Below, piece after piece: positions 53,945 to 63,964 of a stretch of 64,000 nucleotides of DNA. The position numbers and the translations under genes were made by a program. This stretch comes from Bdellovibrio bacteriovorus (GTDB taxonomy: Bacteria > Bdellovibrionota > Bdellovibrionia > Bdellovibrionales > Bdellovibrionaceae). The notes beneath the pieces were generated by a model, which saw nothing but the letters and a program-made list of their open reading frames with translations, was not told where the DNA came from and did no database searches. Positions within the stretch are counted from its first letter, which is position 1. The number at the start of each line of letters is the position of its first letter. The stretch is from contig NZ_LUKE01000004.1 of NCBI RefSeq assembly GCF_001592735.1, positions 27,402 through 91,401 of the forward strand. The letters run 5' to 3'.

Positions 53945-54823
53945 ATGAATCCTTTCCGCCTCTTTTTGGTCTCCATTTTACTTTCTGCCTGCGCCCATGC
54001 CGGTTCTTCTGCTCAGATTCAGGGCATTTTCGACGGAAACACACTCCGGTCCACCTCTTTGGAGCAAGCTCTTTCCCAAGTCACGCCGGGTTCGGTGGTG
54101 GTGGTGGGGGAAAACCACGGTCTTAAAACTCACCAAAATCAGCAGATAGCCATTATGACGGCTTTAAGGGCCCAAGGTTTAAAAGTGTCGGTGGGAATGG
54201 AATTTTTTACATTCACGGATCAGGTTTTTGTCGATCAGTACCGCCAAGGACAGCTTTCCGAAACAGACTTTCTTTCGCAAATTAAATGGGGAAATCCTTC
54301 TTTTGAGTTTTATAAAGATCAAGTTCAGTTCCCATTGTTAAGCGAAGGCTCGCAAACGTGGGCTTTAAATGCCCCACGCTCTTTGACGAGCAAGGTGGCC
54401 AAAATGGGTTTGTCTTCATTAACATCTGAAGAACAGGCCTTGTTGCCGCCGGGATTTGCTTTAGGCCGAGAGAGTTATCGTCAGCGGTTCTTGGCGATGA
54501 TGCCTCATTTGCCAAATCCGGAGGCGGGCGAAAGATATTTTGCCGCGCAATCCATTTGGGATGACACCATGGCATGGAGAGCGGCTGAGTTTATCACACA
54601 ACATCCAGAACAAGTTTTGGTGATTGTTGTCGGGGAATTCCATGTTCAATATGGTGGCGGTCTTCCGGATCGCATTCAAGCGCGCAGCCCCCAAACACCG
54701 GTGTGGACTTTTTCTCAGGTAAATACTGTCGATTTAAGTCCGGAAGAGATCGCGACTGAAATGTCGCCGTCTCCTCAATACGGTCCGCGCGCTCATTTCT
54801 TGTGGCTGGCGCCCGCTCTTTAG
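53945..54823 (+). CDS. ChaN-like lipoprotein (Tiki/erythromycin esterase-like haem-binding family)
   Basis: 292 residues from the ATG at 53945. The lipobox ILLSAC is at residue 16. VVVVGENHGLKTHQ with Glu-Asn-His, GMEFFTFTDQ and VIVVGEFHVQYGGGLPDRI are the paired His/Glu motifs of ChaN (Cofac_haem_bdg). Family members bind haem or are metal-dependent peptidases (Tiki). It is divergent from rpmG (184-bp gap with no other gene seen). A haem uptake role is possible but untested. Confidence 0.82.
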   Translation: MNPFRLFLVSILLSACAHAGSSAQIQGIFDGNTLRSTSLEQALSQVTPGSVVVVGENHGLKTHQNQQIAIMTALRAQGLKVSVGMEFFTFTDQVFVDQYRQGQLSETDFLSQIKWGNPSFEFYKDQVQFPLLSEGSQTWALNAPRSLTSKVAKMGLSSLTSEEQALLPPGFALGRESYRQRFLAMMPHLPNPEAGERYFAAQSIWDDTMAWRAAEFITQHPEQVLVIVVGEFHVQYGGGLPDRIQARSPQTPVWTFSQVNTVDLSPEEIATEMSPSPQYGPRAHFLWLAPAL

Positions 54824-54895
54824 TCCAGGCTGTTAAAGATTCTTGGAGATTATCCCCTAATTTTCTATGATGAATACTTAGTTAGAGGAGTGAGC

Positions 54896-55303
54896 ATGTT
54901 TCCTGTGGAGACCCGCATTTTAGTTATCGATGATATGCCTTCTATTCGCGACTTAGTGAAAAATACTTTGCGCGGGATGGGGTATAAGAATTTTCAGGAA
55001 GCCGCGGACGGGGAAGAGGGTTTAAAGACTCTTGAAAAGCTGCATAATGGAGAACAATCCATTCAATTAGTTATTTCTGATTGGAATATGCCAAAGATGA
55101 AGGGCTTAGATCTTTTAAAGCACGTACGCGCCACTGATAATTTCAAAACTTTACCGTTTGTTCTTTTGACCTCAGAGTCCGAGCGCGATCAGGTAACCGA
55201 AGCGGTCCTGGCTGGTGTTTCGCAATATATCGTGAAACCTTTTTCAGCGAAAATTTTCGAAGATAAATTAAAAGCAGCGTACGCGAAACACAATAAGGCT
55301 TAA
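54896..55303 (+). CDS. CheY-type single-domain response regulator
   Basis: 135 residues. ILVIDDMPS gives the acidic pair, VISDWNMPKMKG the phospho-Asp, LLTSESE the Thr/Ser, and IVKPFSAK the Lys. It starts MFPVETR like chemotaxis CheY proteins. AGAGGAG ends 5 bp before the ATG at 54896. It ends convergently (4-bp overlap) with the CheA-like kinase gene, a probable partner, though CheY usually serves the flagellar motor. Confidence 0.93.
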   Translation: MFPVETRILVIDDMPSIRDLVKNTLRGMGYKNFQEAADGEEGLKTLEKLHNGEQSIQLVISDWNMPKMKGLDLLKHVRATDNFKTLPFVLLTSESERDQVTEAVLAGVSQYIVKPFSAKIFEDKLKAAYAKHNKA

Positions 55304-57276
55304 GCCGCTTTTTTGGTTTTCGATTTTGAAGGTTTGGTCGACGTTTCAAGCGAGTGATCAAACTCTGTCAGGTAGGGAACTTGGATATGGATGCAAGTTC
55401 CTTGTCCTATCTGTGATTCCACCCAGACTTTTCCGGCTAAATTCTCTGCGGCATTTTTGATGGCATCCATTCCGACGCCACGACCCGATATGTCGGTGAC
55501 TTCGTTGCGGGTTGAAAACTGACTGTCAAAGATATGCTGAATCACGTCTTGATCAGATTCTTTGCTGACGTCTTTACCTTGGCTGGTCAATTTGGCACGT
55601 ACTTTTTCGGGGTTGATACCTTGTCCGTCATCTTGGATTTTGATCAGTAAATAAGGCAAGGCTTCGTTGCAGACAATAGCAACGTCGGCGGTGATATGAC
55701 CTTCTGCTGATTTTCCATTTGATTGGCGCCATTCCGGTGTTTCAATACCGTGGTCAATCGCATTGCGAAAGGCATGAACCAAGGTTCCAAAAAGAGTGTT
55801 GTAAATTTCTGGAACCACCATCAACGAACCATTTTTGATTTCAAGGGGCGCGACATTTTTAGAAAGCTTGGCGGAAAGTCCCATGATCACGTCGTTATAA
55901 GGCTCAATGAAACTTGAAACGGACTCCATCACAAGTTCTAAAATTAAATCTTGGGCCACAGGGCCGCCACCAGGCAACGTCCCCACGCGACGAGCGATGT
56001 GGTTGAGCTTCGTAATCGCGACCTCAATTTGGCGTTCATCATTCATCGCGGACGAACCTAAGATTTCTTTGGTTTCCGCTAAGAATTGATTGAAAGCCTC
56101 TTCGATCTCAAAACATTTACCACGTAAAGCGATGTAGGCCGGGTGTGACCAGTGACGGTTTAACTCGGACAGAATGTTTTCGGCTTCGTGGGCTCTTTCG
56201 GCGACTTTTTTGACTGAGAACAGCGCTGCGCCGCCTTTGATGGTGTGCAAATGACGGAAAAGATTTTCGCGGTCCACCGTTTCATTGTCGTTCGTAACTT
56301 CTTCGCGAATTTCGGCCAGCATATTTTGGGCTTCTTGAATAAAGCGTCGGATTTCACGTTTGCCTTTGATCATATTGATGATCAGCTTGGCATGTTGTTT
56401 TTCCGTTTCCGCTTGGCGTTGGGCTTCAACTAAGGAAGTAATGTCCGACGCGACCACGACGACACCTTCCATTGTGCCTTCGGCACTTCTTAAAGGATGA
56501 TACTCAAGGGCGATGTTGCGGCCTAAAGAGTGCGGATAAGACGGGGGCCCTAGTGGCGAGAGATCTTCAAATGGAAGCATTTCCATGAAAAGAGTTTGCA
56601 TCCATTTTTTAAAGCCATCGACTTTGTCGGCAGATAATTTCAAGGTGTCCCAGATAAACTGCCCTTGAGGACGGGACTCGATGGTGACTTCGCAGGCTTT
56701 GGAAGTGACATCCAGGATTTTTCCGTCGGCGCCAAAAATAAAGAATCCTTGGCCAAGGCTATCTAGTAATGCCGACATCGTTTGATTTAAACGCGACAAT
56801 TCGTAAGTGCGCTCGGCCACCATTTGTTCTAAGTTTTTACTGTAATTTTCTAATTGAGCTTTGGCGTCTTCAAGGGCTTTGATGACGTCTTCTTTTTGTT
56901 CAAGCTCTGCGCGATATTTGCTTTGTAAGCGCTCCTCCAAGGTCACGTCACGGACAAAGACAATCCAATTTTTATCACCCATAGAATCAAAGATAGGCTG
57001 CATGGTGACTTGAACTTTTCCAGATCCGCCTTGCGGGGTGGTGAAGGTCACTTCCTTATACGGAGTCGCGTCGCAGACATTAAGAATGTCTTTCATTCCC
57101 GGAATATCGTCGCTAAAGCTAAAAAGTTCGGGAAACTTCATTCCTCGAGTGATCTTACGAATTGTGTGGCCCGCGATCAATGCCGCCGGCTCATTACAAT
57201 AAACCACTTTAAGTTCTGCATTCAGAACAAAGATGGGTTCTAGTAAGGTGTCAAAGAGTGAGTACTGGATCTTCAT
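55300..57276 (-). CDS. CheA-like histidine kinase: PAS-PAS-HPt-HATPase
   Basis: 658 residues, no membrane helix. PAS domains at about 1-125 and 165-285 flank a coiled coil. An HPt domain at 310-410 has the phospho-His in HTIKGGAALFSV. The kinase domain has HAFRNAIDHGIE (N box), IQDDGQGIN and GRGVGMDAIKNA (G boxes), the CheA type. No CheW-like P5 domain and no dimerisation P3 as in classical CheA are evident. The ATG overlaps the FecR gene stop by 4 bp, so it probably works with that protein. CheY lies convergent. Confidence 0.88.
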   Translation of the reverse strand: MKIQYSLFDTLLEPIFVLNAELKVVYCNEPAALIAGHTIRKITRGMKFPELFSFSDDIPGMKDILNVCDATPYKEVTFTTPQGGSGKVQVTMQPIFDSMGDKNWIVFVRDVTLEERLQSKYRAELEQKEDVIKALEDAKAQLENYSKNLEQMVAERTYELSRLNQTMSALLDSLGQGFFIFGADGKILDVTSKACEVTIESRPQGQFIWDTLKLSADKVDGFKKWMQTLFMEMLPFEDLSPLGPPSYPHSLGRNIALEYHPLRSAEGTMEGVVVVASDITSLVEAQRQAETEKQHAKLIINMIKGKREIRRFIQEAQNMLAEIREEVTNDNETVDRENLFRHLHTIKGGAALFSVKKVAERAHEAENILSELNRHWSHPAYIALRGKCFEIEEAFNQFLAETKEILGSSAMNDERQIEVAITKLNHIARRVGTLPGGGPVAQDLILELVMESVSSFIEPYNDVIMGLSAKLSKNVAPLEIKNGSLMVVPEIYNTLFGTLVHAFRNAIDHGIETPEWRQSNGKSAEGHITADVAIVCNEALPYLLIKIQDDGQGINPEKVRAKLTSQGKDVSKESDQDVIQHIFDSQFSTRNEVTDISGRGVGMDAIKNAAENLAGKVWVESQIGQGTCIHIQVPYLTEFDHSLETSTKPSKSKTKKAA

Positions 57277-59429
57277 TTCACGAAGGTCTCATTTTTCTGG
57301 TGATAAAGGGTGAACTCATTCTGTTTCGCCCAGTCAGAAATCTCTAGATCTTCTTTGGTTTCGGCGCGCACACGCCAGTATAGTTTTCCTAGCGGCATGC
57401 GATCTTTCACCAGATAGCGATTCGAATCAACGACCTTGCTTAACACCAGGCTTGTGAATTCGGGATTTGATGAGACTTCAACACGATAAGCAGAAGCTCC
57501 GGGAACCTTTTTCCACTCTAACCAGATAAATGGTTCGGCCGCGGTTTGTAAAAAGATCGAAGCGTTGTTAAACGGTTCAATCAGTTTCGGCGGCACTAAG
57601 GCGGGACGGTTTGAGTAAAGAATTTGTTGGATGTTAGAAAAATCAGAAATAGGATTGTTGTCCTCATCGCGAGCTTGCACGCGCACGTTGTAACGACCCG
57701 GAGCCGGTAAAACGATACTGCCCTCATTGCTAGCGATTTCAACTTTGTTTGCTGACGAGAAATCTTGTTTGGTGTCGACTTGCACCACGTAGGATTTTGC
57801 ATCCGGAATTTGATTCCAACTGATCGGTGCTTGTTTAGGACCTTGCTCGCTGCCGACAGAGCTGACGTTGCGAAGGGGGTTCAGAACTAAGCCTACCATC
57901 GGGATATCAATAGTTCCTACTTCACTAGAATCAGAAAGTACGCCTTGTTCGCCTTTGGCAAAAACACGGTAATAGAATTTCCCTGGGCGGTATTGCGACC
58001 ACAACGCATTGGTCTGATCGACGTTCATCTGTTTAGCACCGCGGAAGGAGGGATCGCGCGAGATTTCAACTTTATATCCAAAAGACTTAGAGACAGGCTT
58101 CCAAGCAAGCTTCGGTGAAGAAGGAGACGCCGGGTTGCGGTCTTTTCCAGACGGAATTTTAAATTCAACATCTTTGGTAACTAGAATCGGAGCGGCGGGT
58201 CTTTCGATTTTCTTTGCCACCACGTTCATACCAAATGAAACGGGCGCTGACCACACGGAGCTTTTCATGTCGGCGGTCAATCCGCGCACACGCACCCAAT
58301 AAGTTCCCGTCGCTAGAGCGGGGCTTACAGCATTGGTGTCTCCAGTTTGACCTTCATAAACTAAAGTGGAAAACGAAGCATCCAGGGCCAATTGCCATGC
58401 AAAAGTTTTTAACTGTTCTGGAGAGCTCCAATGAATCTGCGCTGAAGATTTTGGAGTTTGGGTTGCAGAGGTTGTTGGTACTTCCAGGTTAAATACCGCC
58501 GCTTCCACCGGAGTTATGATTTGTGGAGCCCCTAAATTAGTTAAAAACATTTTGCGAGGTTTAGAAACTGCACTGACTTGACCGTCTTTATCTAAGGCTT
58601 TGACACGCCAGAAATATTGGCCGTCAGCCAGTGGGTCGCGAACTTGGACTCCGCCCTGAGTGGTGTTTTGTGAAGTTGCAATGCTTGAAAAATCTTCGCT
58701 TGGAGCCAGTTCAAATTCAAAACGTGAAACGGCACCTTTACTGTTCCATTTAAATGGCAGAGGATCATCCGGATTTACTCGCGTCCAATGAATATTGTCT
58801 GCAGACTCTAAATTTAGAACTGGTTTTTCTAAAGGCTTAACGTCGCCTTTAGGTGTCACGGCGACGGGAGTTTCTTTATTTAAATTCAAAGACTTTTTAG
58901 AGTTGCTGTATTTCACGCCGCCATTTATCAGTTTTAAATCAACAGTGCCGCTATGTGCTTTTTTTAACTGAATGCTCGAGTTGCCTTTTTGGCCTTCAAG
59001 TTTAAACTCTTCGCCACCAGATTTGATGGTGATAGACTTGCCAGAGCCTAGATCTCCGACCAGGTTCCCGTAGCGAAGATCTAACATCATCTGACCGTTC
59101 TTCATATTCAACGTGATTAAAGAATTTGGTTGAACGCGAATTTGTCCGCCACCGGCAAGGTGGATGATGGCTTCAGAGCGTTCACCGGTATAGATGGAAT
59201 CGTTTTCAAAGATCTGATCTTTTTTTTGTGCGGGCAACCAGCTAAAAGTATCAAGGTTTTTACGGCGAACATCGTTTTGCGAAAGGGCCACATCCCCAAT
59301 CAAAGTCATTTGGTTGTTGGATCCGCGCGAAAATAGAAGTGAGTCGTCGTATAAGAAATACGAAAATGCCACTAGCATAAGCAGTGCTACGACAAATATA
59401 GTTCTCTCAGTATGGCCGAAACGTGACAT
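57273..59429 (-). CDS. FecR-domain protein with five Fn3-like repeats
   Basis: 718 residues from the ATG at 59429 (GAGGAG 5 bp upstream). One membrane helix near residues 12-28, then a FecR-like domain at 60-200 (GGQIRVQPNSLITL, KSGGEEFKL), and five repeats ending in Y/FWRV-type strands (FWRVKALD, WVRVRGLT, YYRVFAKG, YNVRVQAR, YWRVRAET) in fibronectin-III style. It would face the periplasm. It is coupled to the CheA-like kinase and divergent from the SpoIIE phosphatase. A sensor or wall-binding role is inferred. Confidence 0.8.
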   Translation of the reverse strand: MSRFGHTERTIFVVALLMLVAFSYFLYDDSLLFSRGSNNQMTLIGDVALSQNDVRRKNLDTFSWLPAQKKDQIFENDSIYTGERSEAIIHLAGGGQIRVQPNSLITLNMKNGQMMLDLRYGNLVGDLGSGKSITIKSGGEEFKLEGQKGNSSIQLKKAHSGTVDLKLINGGVKYSNSKKSLNLNKETPVAVTPKGDVKPLEKPVLNLESADNIHWTRVNPDDPLPFKWNSKGAVSRFEFELAPSEDFSSIATSQNTTQGGVQVRDPLADGQYFWRVKALDKDGQVSAVSKPRKMFLTNLGAPQIITPVEAAVFNLEVPTTSATQTPKSSAQIHWSSPEQLKTFAWQLALDASFSTLVYEGQTGDTNAVSPALATGTYWVRVRGLTADMKSSVWSAPVSFGMNVVAKKIERPAAPILVTKDVEFKIPSGKDRNPASPSSPKLAWKPVSKSFGYKVEISRDPSFRGAKQMNVDQTNALWSQYRPGKFYYRVFAKGEQGVLSDSSEVGTIDIPMVGLVLNPLRNVSSVGSEQGPKQAPISWNQIPDAKSYVVQVDTKQDFSSANKVEIASNEGSIVLPAPGRYNVRVQARDEDNNPISDFSNIQQILYSNRPALVPPKLIEPFNNASIFLQTAAEPFIWLEWKKVPGASAYRVEVSSNPEFTSLVLSKVVDSNRYLVKDRMPLGKLYWRVRAETKEDLEISDWAKQNEFTLYHQKNETFVK

Positions 59430-59544
59430 GGTACTCCTCAACTCAAGACGTGTATCGGCTGAAAAGCCCAAAGGTTTTACAGACCTAAGCCTAAGTCATG
59501 CATAATTTCTTTCCGGAAGTGGGTCAAAAAGGCATACTGGTTTC

Positions 59545-61377
59545 ATGAAAAAACGTGGCATATCAATAAGATATAAAATTCTGGCGCTACTTACTTTGCT
59601 TCCATTAATTACATTATCGATATACTTAGTGTTGGCGTTAAGAATCTTTGAAGATGATAAAATTGCTTACGTTTTTGACTCTTCCAGTAACATGTCAGGC
59701 ACGATGGCGGCTCAAATTAAGACACAGCTTAATGCCGTTCTTGGAACCACTCGGCCGATCTTCCAAGATTATTTAACAACACAAAAGTTTTCTGGAGTTT
59801 CGGATTCCATTTTCATGAACGAGCCGGATCTAGAGGCCTTGGTGGTTTTCACTCCCGACGCTCAAGGCGTTTATCAAAAAAACGCATTGCTAGAAAAAGT
59901 TCCGGGGAAAACCGCCGGGATCATAACATCTTTGCGCAACAACCTTCCGACGTACTTCACGGAAGTCGATCGTTTGCGTCGGGTCGTCAAAGTTCCTTAC
60001 AACGATGACCGAGTCTTCATTTTTGAAAAAGTCAGTGACGAAGCAACCAAGCGCACGACAGTATTTATGGTTATCGCGCGTATGAGTGAAGCCGCCGAGA
60101 TGTTTCGCACCAGCATGTCACAAAAAATGTATTTGGTTTCCGAAGAGGGACTTATTCTTTTCGGACCCGAAGGAACCGTGGGCTCGCGTTTACAACAAAT
60201 CGTAAATCCGGCTTTCTTGCGTAACGGCGCTCAACAAGTGGCTCAAGGAGCGGAGGCGGCACGCAGCACGTCGGGTGTTGATTTGCTAGTTTCTTATTCC
60301 CGCGCGGGCTTTGGTGATTTAAGTGTCGTGACCACGGTTGAAAAAGAAAAAGCGTTGGGTGCGGTTCAAGTCTTGATTCGTAAATCTTTGATCTTTTTTG
60401 GCATCTTGATTTCGGTGACGGTGATCTTAAGTCTTTTTGCTTCCAGCGGTATCACGCAAGCTTTAACAAGCTTATTTGATGCGACCAAAAAAGTATCCGA
60501 AGGAGATTTCAATATTCGCGTGGATGTTAAATCGAACGACGAAGTTGGAAGCTTGGCAGATAATTTTAATATCATGGCGGCCGAGGTTTCGCGTCTGTTA
60601 GAGCAAACCGCGGAAAAAGCGCGTATGGAATCGGAACTTCAAACTGCGAAAACCGTGCAAGAAACCCTTTTCCCAGAGACACGCGCCAAGATCGGTCCTT
60701 TGGCGATCGCGGGATACTATGAGCCAGCGTCAGAGTGTGGTGGCGACTGGTGGCATTACTGTAAAGTTGAAAACAAAATCTTTTTATGGATAGGGGATGC
60801 TACGGGACATGGAGCGCCCGCCGCACTGATCACCAGTGCAGCTAAATCGGCATCAACAATTATTGAGAAATTAAATATTTCTCCGTCCAAAGCATTGGAA
60901 CTCTTAAATACATCTATTTACGATGTATCAAAGGGACGCATTATGATGACCTTCTTTTTGGCATCCTTCGATTTAGATACCGGAGAATTGGTCTATTGTA
61001 ATGCCTCTCATGAGGCTCCATTTCTTATTAAAAAAACGGACAACCTAAAGAAGAAAGATCTGATACCATTGAACGAGGTTAACAACCCTCGTCTAGGACA
61101 GGCCAGGGATTCCGTCTACAAACAAACCAGTGTTCAGCTGGAAGAAGGCGATGCGGTTTTCTTTTACACGGACGGTATTCCAGATATCCAAAACCAAAAT
61201 CAAGAAGCTTGGGGCGAGAGAGAGTTTTTGAAAGCACTGGTGGCGACGCATAAAGGTTTCCAAACGCCGGGTGAAGTTGTGGACCAATTTGTGACGACAT
61301 TCCAGGGGCACCGTCAAGGCGCTCCCTTGGTCGATGACGTCACATTTTTTGTAGTAAAAAGAGAATCGCAGATTTAG
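59545..61377 (+). CDS. Membrane-bound SpoIIE-type PP2C phosphatase with HAMP domain
   Basis: 610 residues. Helix near 10-32, a periplasmic sensor of about 230 residues (dCache-like), a second helix near 275-295, a HAMP domain to about 350, then a coiled coil and a SpoIIE/RsbU phosphatase domain: ECGGDWW, GDATGHGAPAAL, FYTDGIPD and VDDVTFFV are the metal-binding motifs. RsbU-type enzymes dephosphorylate STAS antagonists; a STAS protein is the next gene. The ATG is 115 bp from the divergent FecR gene. Confidence 0.93.
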   Translation: MKKRGISIRYKILALLTLLPLITLSIYLVLALRIFEDDKIAYVFDSSSNMSGTMAAQIKTQLNAVLGTTRPIFQDYLTTQKFSGVSDSIFMNEPDLEALVVFTPDAQGVYQKNALLEKVPGKTAGIITSLRNNLPTYFTEVDRLRRVVKVPYNDDRVFIFEKVSDEATKRTTVFMVIARMSEAAEMFRTSMSQKMYLVSEEGLILFGPEGTVGSRLQQIVNPAFLRNGAQQVAQGAEAARSTSGVDLLVSYSRAGFGDLSVVTTVEKEKALGAVQVLIRKSLIFFGILISVTVILSLFASSGITQALTSLFDATKKVSEGDFNIRVDVKSNDEVGSLADNFNIMAAEVSRLLEQTAEKARMESELQTAKTVQETLFPETRAKIGPLAIAGYYEPASECGGDWWHYCKVENKIFLWIGDATGHGAPAALITSAAKSASTIIEKLNISPSKALELLNTSIYDVSKGRIMMTFFLASFDLDTGELVYCNASHEAPFLIKKTDNLKKKDLIPLNEVNNPRLGQARDSVYKQTSVQLEEGDAVFFYTDGIPDIQNQNQEAWGEREFLKALVATHKGFQTPGEVVDQFVTTFQGHRQGAPLVDDVTFFVVKRESQI

Positions 61378-61440
61378 ATTTAGAGAATATATTCGGAATC
61401 AAGATCGACATCGTTCGATCCTAAGGGCAGAGGAGTGAGT

Positions 61441-61911
61441 ATGGGTAAGCTTGATGTAAAAATGGAAAAAGCTTCTGACAAATTGAAAGTTCAGATGGCC
61501 GGAACTATCGACGAAGACGTGGATTTTTCTCAATTTGTCATCACGGGGAATCCCGCTATCGAAGTAGAGTTGAGCGGATTAAAAAGCATCAACTCTTGCG
61601 GAATTCGTGAATGGATCAAATGGATGGGATCAGCAAGCGGTGCGAAGATATCTTTCAGTAACTGCCCTAAAGTGATCATTGACCAAATCAACATGGTTGA
61701 AGGTTTCTTGCCGTCAGGAGCCAAAGTAGAGTCTTTCTATGTGCCTTACTATAATGACGATGCTGGCTCTGAAAAAAACGTGCTGTTTCGTTATGGGACA
61801 GAGTTTACGGATTCTTCCGTAACGCCTCCCGCGGGCGTTAAAGACGACGAAGGCAATGACATGGAAATGGACGTTATTGAGTCCAAGTATTTTAAGTTCA
61901 TTAAGAAATAG
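61441..61911 (+). CDS. STAS-domain protein with altered phospho-site
   Basis: 156 residues from the ATG at 61441 (AGAGGAG 5 bp upstream). The first 110 residues follow the STAS fold; the phosphorylation loop reads SINSCGIREW. In SpoIIAA the loop is DSSG and the second Ser, before Gly, is phosphorylated; here it is Cys. The other Ser is kept. An acidic 45-residue C-terminal tail is added. It follows the SpoIIE-type phosphatase by 63 bp. No RsbW-like kinase is in the window. Confidence 0.75.
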   Translation: MGKLDVKMEKASDKLKVQMAGTIDEDVDFSQFVITGNPAIEVELSGLKSINSCGIREWIKWMGSASGAKISFSNCPKVIIDQINMVEGFLPSGAKVESFYVPYYNDDAGSEKNVLFRYGTEFTDSSVTPPAGVKDDEGNDMEMDVIESKYFKFIKK

Positions 61912-61945
61912 GCGATCCAGAGCTGGTTCAAGGTCTAGTTCTTGT

Positions 61946-61977
61946 AAGGCGGAGTCTAGGGGGCTCCGCTTTTCCTT
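61946..61977 (+). terminator. Rho-independent terminator after the STAS gene
   Basis: GCGGAG (61949-61954) pairs with CTCCGC (61964-61969), extended by A-T and G-T pairs, followed by TTTT. It separates the STAS gene from the receiver-PATAN gene. Confidence 0.75.
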
Positions 61978-62010
61978 TAAAATCTCTGAGTAAAAACCGA
62001 CAAGACCCTC

Positions 62011-63936
62011 GTGGAACGCACGAAAACAAAGATCCTTATTTTAGAAGATGACGAAACCGTCGGCATAGCTTTGAAAGAAGTTTTGGCTCGTGCGGGCTAT
62101 AGCGTCTTCTTGGCCGGGCGACCGGACGAGGCGAATGCCGTTTTGACGGCACACCCTAATATCGATTTCTTTTTCTGTGACTGTTTATTGCCGCAAATGA
62201 CCGGCTTGGATTTTATCCAGCAAGTTCGTACGAACTATCCTAAGATTCCATTTAAAGTCGTATTAATGAGCGGTATTTATACCGACAAAGATTTTATTCA
62301 AGAGGCCACACGCACGACCAAGGCTGTTGCTTTCTTAAAAAAACCTTTCGAGATGGAGCAAATTCTTAAGCTTGTCAAAAAAGACGAAGCTAAAAAAGAA
62401 GAATTGGGATCGCGTAAACTTTTATATCAGATGTTCGCCAATCCTAAGGTGAATAATCGCCAAAAAAGAAAAGTGATCGAGTCCATCGAGGAAATCAGTG
62501 GGTATGATCTGCCATTTTTATATTCCTTGTTGGCAGAAACGAATAGCAGTGGTTATTTGAATATCTATGGCACTGACGGTGCGGTTTCCGGTATCACGTT
62601 CTGTAACGGTAATATCGTGGGGGCCGACGTAGATGATAAAACCACGTTCCTAGGTGAAATGTTAATCCAAAGTGGTTATGCCGTTCCTGAAGAAGTGCAA
62701 ACGGCTTTGCGTGATAAGAACAATCGTAAGATTGGTAATTATTTGATTCAGAATAACCAATTAAGCCCGCATGCTTTTGATTTGATCCTGATGGAACAGA
62801 TGAACATCCGCCTAGTGCGCACGATCGTGGATGAAAAAATTCGCGTGAATTTTGCCGGGGCCGAAGTTGAGATGAGCAGTCCTAATATCGACACCGATTC
62901 TTTGTCGAACTACTTGCATGACTGGATCGCTTCAAAAATTTCTATCAATTGGTTGAAGTCTCTGTATGTGATGTGGAGTGGAAACGTCATCGTGAAAAGT
63001 CCGAACTGGCGCGATGATCATCCGGCTTTGAATATGTCTTTGATTAAATCCCTAGAGGGTTTGACCGTGAAGCTTTCAAACCAAGTGACGTTGACCCAGC
63101 TTTTAGATGTCAAAGGCTATAGCGAAATCGCCGTTTATAAAGCGATTCATTTCTTGCTGACAAAAGGGATGATTGTTTTTGCGCAACGGGCGGCCTTCAC
63201 GAACCCACAAGAACAACTGAAGGTTCTTAAGAAAATGTGGGCTGATATGGAAGGAAAGAATAGCTATGAAATCATCTCTCGCTTAGAAATGGCCGGGGAT
63301 GGTAGCTCTATTCAAAATTCTTTAGAAGAGTTTATATCCCTTTTAGGGGATGAGCCCACGGATAAAAAATCTGAGTTGTATACCCTATGGTCTAAGATCA
63401 AAAAATCAGCCGAAGACGCTGTGGCTTCCTCGATGGATATAAATAAAATTGACCAATACCGCCAAGCAAGTCAGAAAAATGAAGCCGAAGGAAAGCTGAA
63501 AGCCATCTCTTTGATGGAAGAAGCAAAGAAGTCTTTGCAGTTTAATCAGTTCCCCAAAGCGTTAGAACAGCTAGCACAAGTTGCTAAGCTTAATCCGCAA
63601 ACCCAACAGCTGCATTTGCTTAATGCTTGGGCTAAATTAGGCGCGGTCAACCCATCGCAAAAAATGGTGGTGCTAAAAGAAGTTGAATTGGAACTTTTGC
63701 AGGTTCCCCCCGATGAACGCTATGATGCTCTTTTCCCATTTGTGATGGGGCTTTATAGCAAGGTGAAGGGTGATATCTTAGCGGCTAAGAAAAACTTTGA
63801 AAAAGCCATGGCCATGGACGCCACATTCATGCCTCCACGCCGTGAAATCTCTTTGCTTGTTGCTCAAAACAAAAAGCAAGACGTCTTTACTATGGACCTT
63901 AAACAGGTCGTCTCTGGTTTCTTCAAGAAAAAGTAA
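62011..63936 (+). CDS. Response regulator with PATAN/DUF4388 and TPR regions
   Basis: 641 residues from a GTG at 62011 (no clear ribosome site). Residues 1-125 are a receiver with EDDE, the phospho-Asp in CDCLLPQMTG and FLKKPFE. Then residues 180-420 resemble the PATAN (DUF4388) domain of PatA-type regulators (SGYLNIYGTDGAVSGITFCNG), and the last 150 residues are TPR-like (FPKALEQLAQVAKLNP). Such proteins control gliding, pili or development in cyanobacteria and myxobacteria. It lies 99 bp after the STAS gene beyond a terminator. Confidence 0.85.
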   Translation: MERTKTKILILEDDETVGIALKEVLARAGYSVFLAGRPDEANAVLTAHPNIDFFFCDCLLPQMTGLDFIQQVRTNYPKIPFKVVLMSGIYTDKDFIQEATRTTKAVAFLKKPFEMEQILKLVKKDEAKKEELGSRKLLYQMFANPKVNNRQKRKVIESIEEISGYDLPFLYSLLAETNSSGYLNIYGTDGAVSGITFCNGNIVGADVDDKTTFLGEMLIQSGYAVPEEVQTALRDKNNRKIGNYLIQNNQLSPHAFDLILMEQMNIRLVRTIVDEKIRVNFAGAEVEMSSPNIDTDSLSNYLHDWIASKISINWLKSLYVMWSGNVIVKSPNWRDDHPALNMSLIKSLEGLTVKLSNQVTLTQLLDVKGYSEIAVYKAIHFLLTKGMIVFAQRAAFTNPQEQLKVLKKMWADMEGKNSYEIISRLEMAGDGSSIQNSLEEFISLLGDEPTDKKSELYTLWSKIKKSAEDAVASSMDINKIDQYRQASQKNEAEGKLKAISLMEEAKKSLQFNQFPKALEQLAQVAKLNPQTQQLHLLNAWAKLGAVNPSQKMVVLKEVELELLQVPPDERYDALFPFVMGLYSKVKGDILAAKKNFEKAMAMDATFMPPRREISLLVAQNKKQDVFTMDLKQVVSGFFKKK

Positions 63937-63964
63937 TTTTGCTATCTTCGTTGATTTTTGGAGT

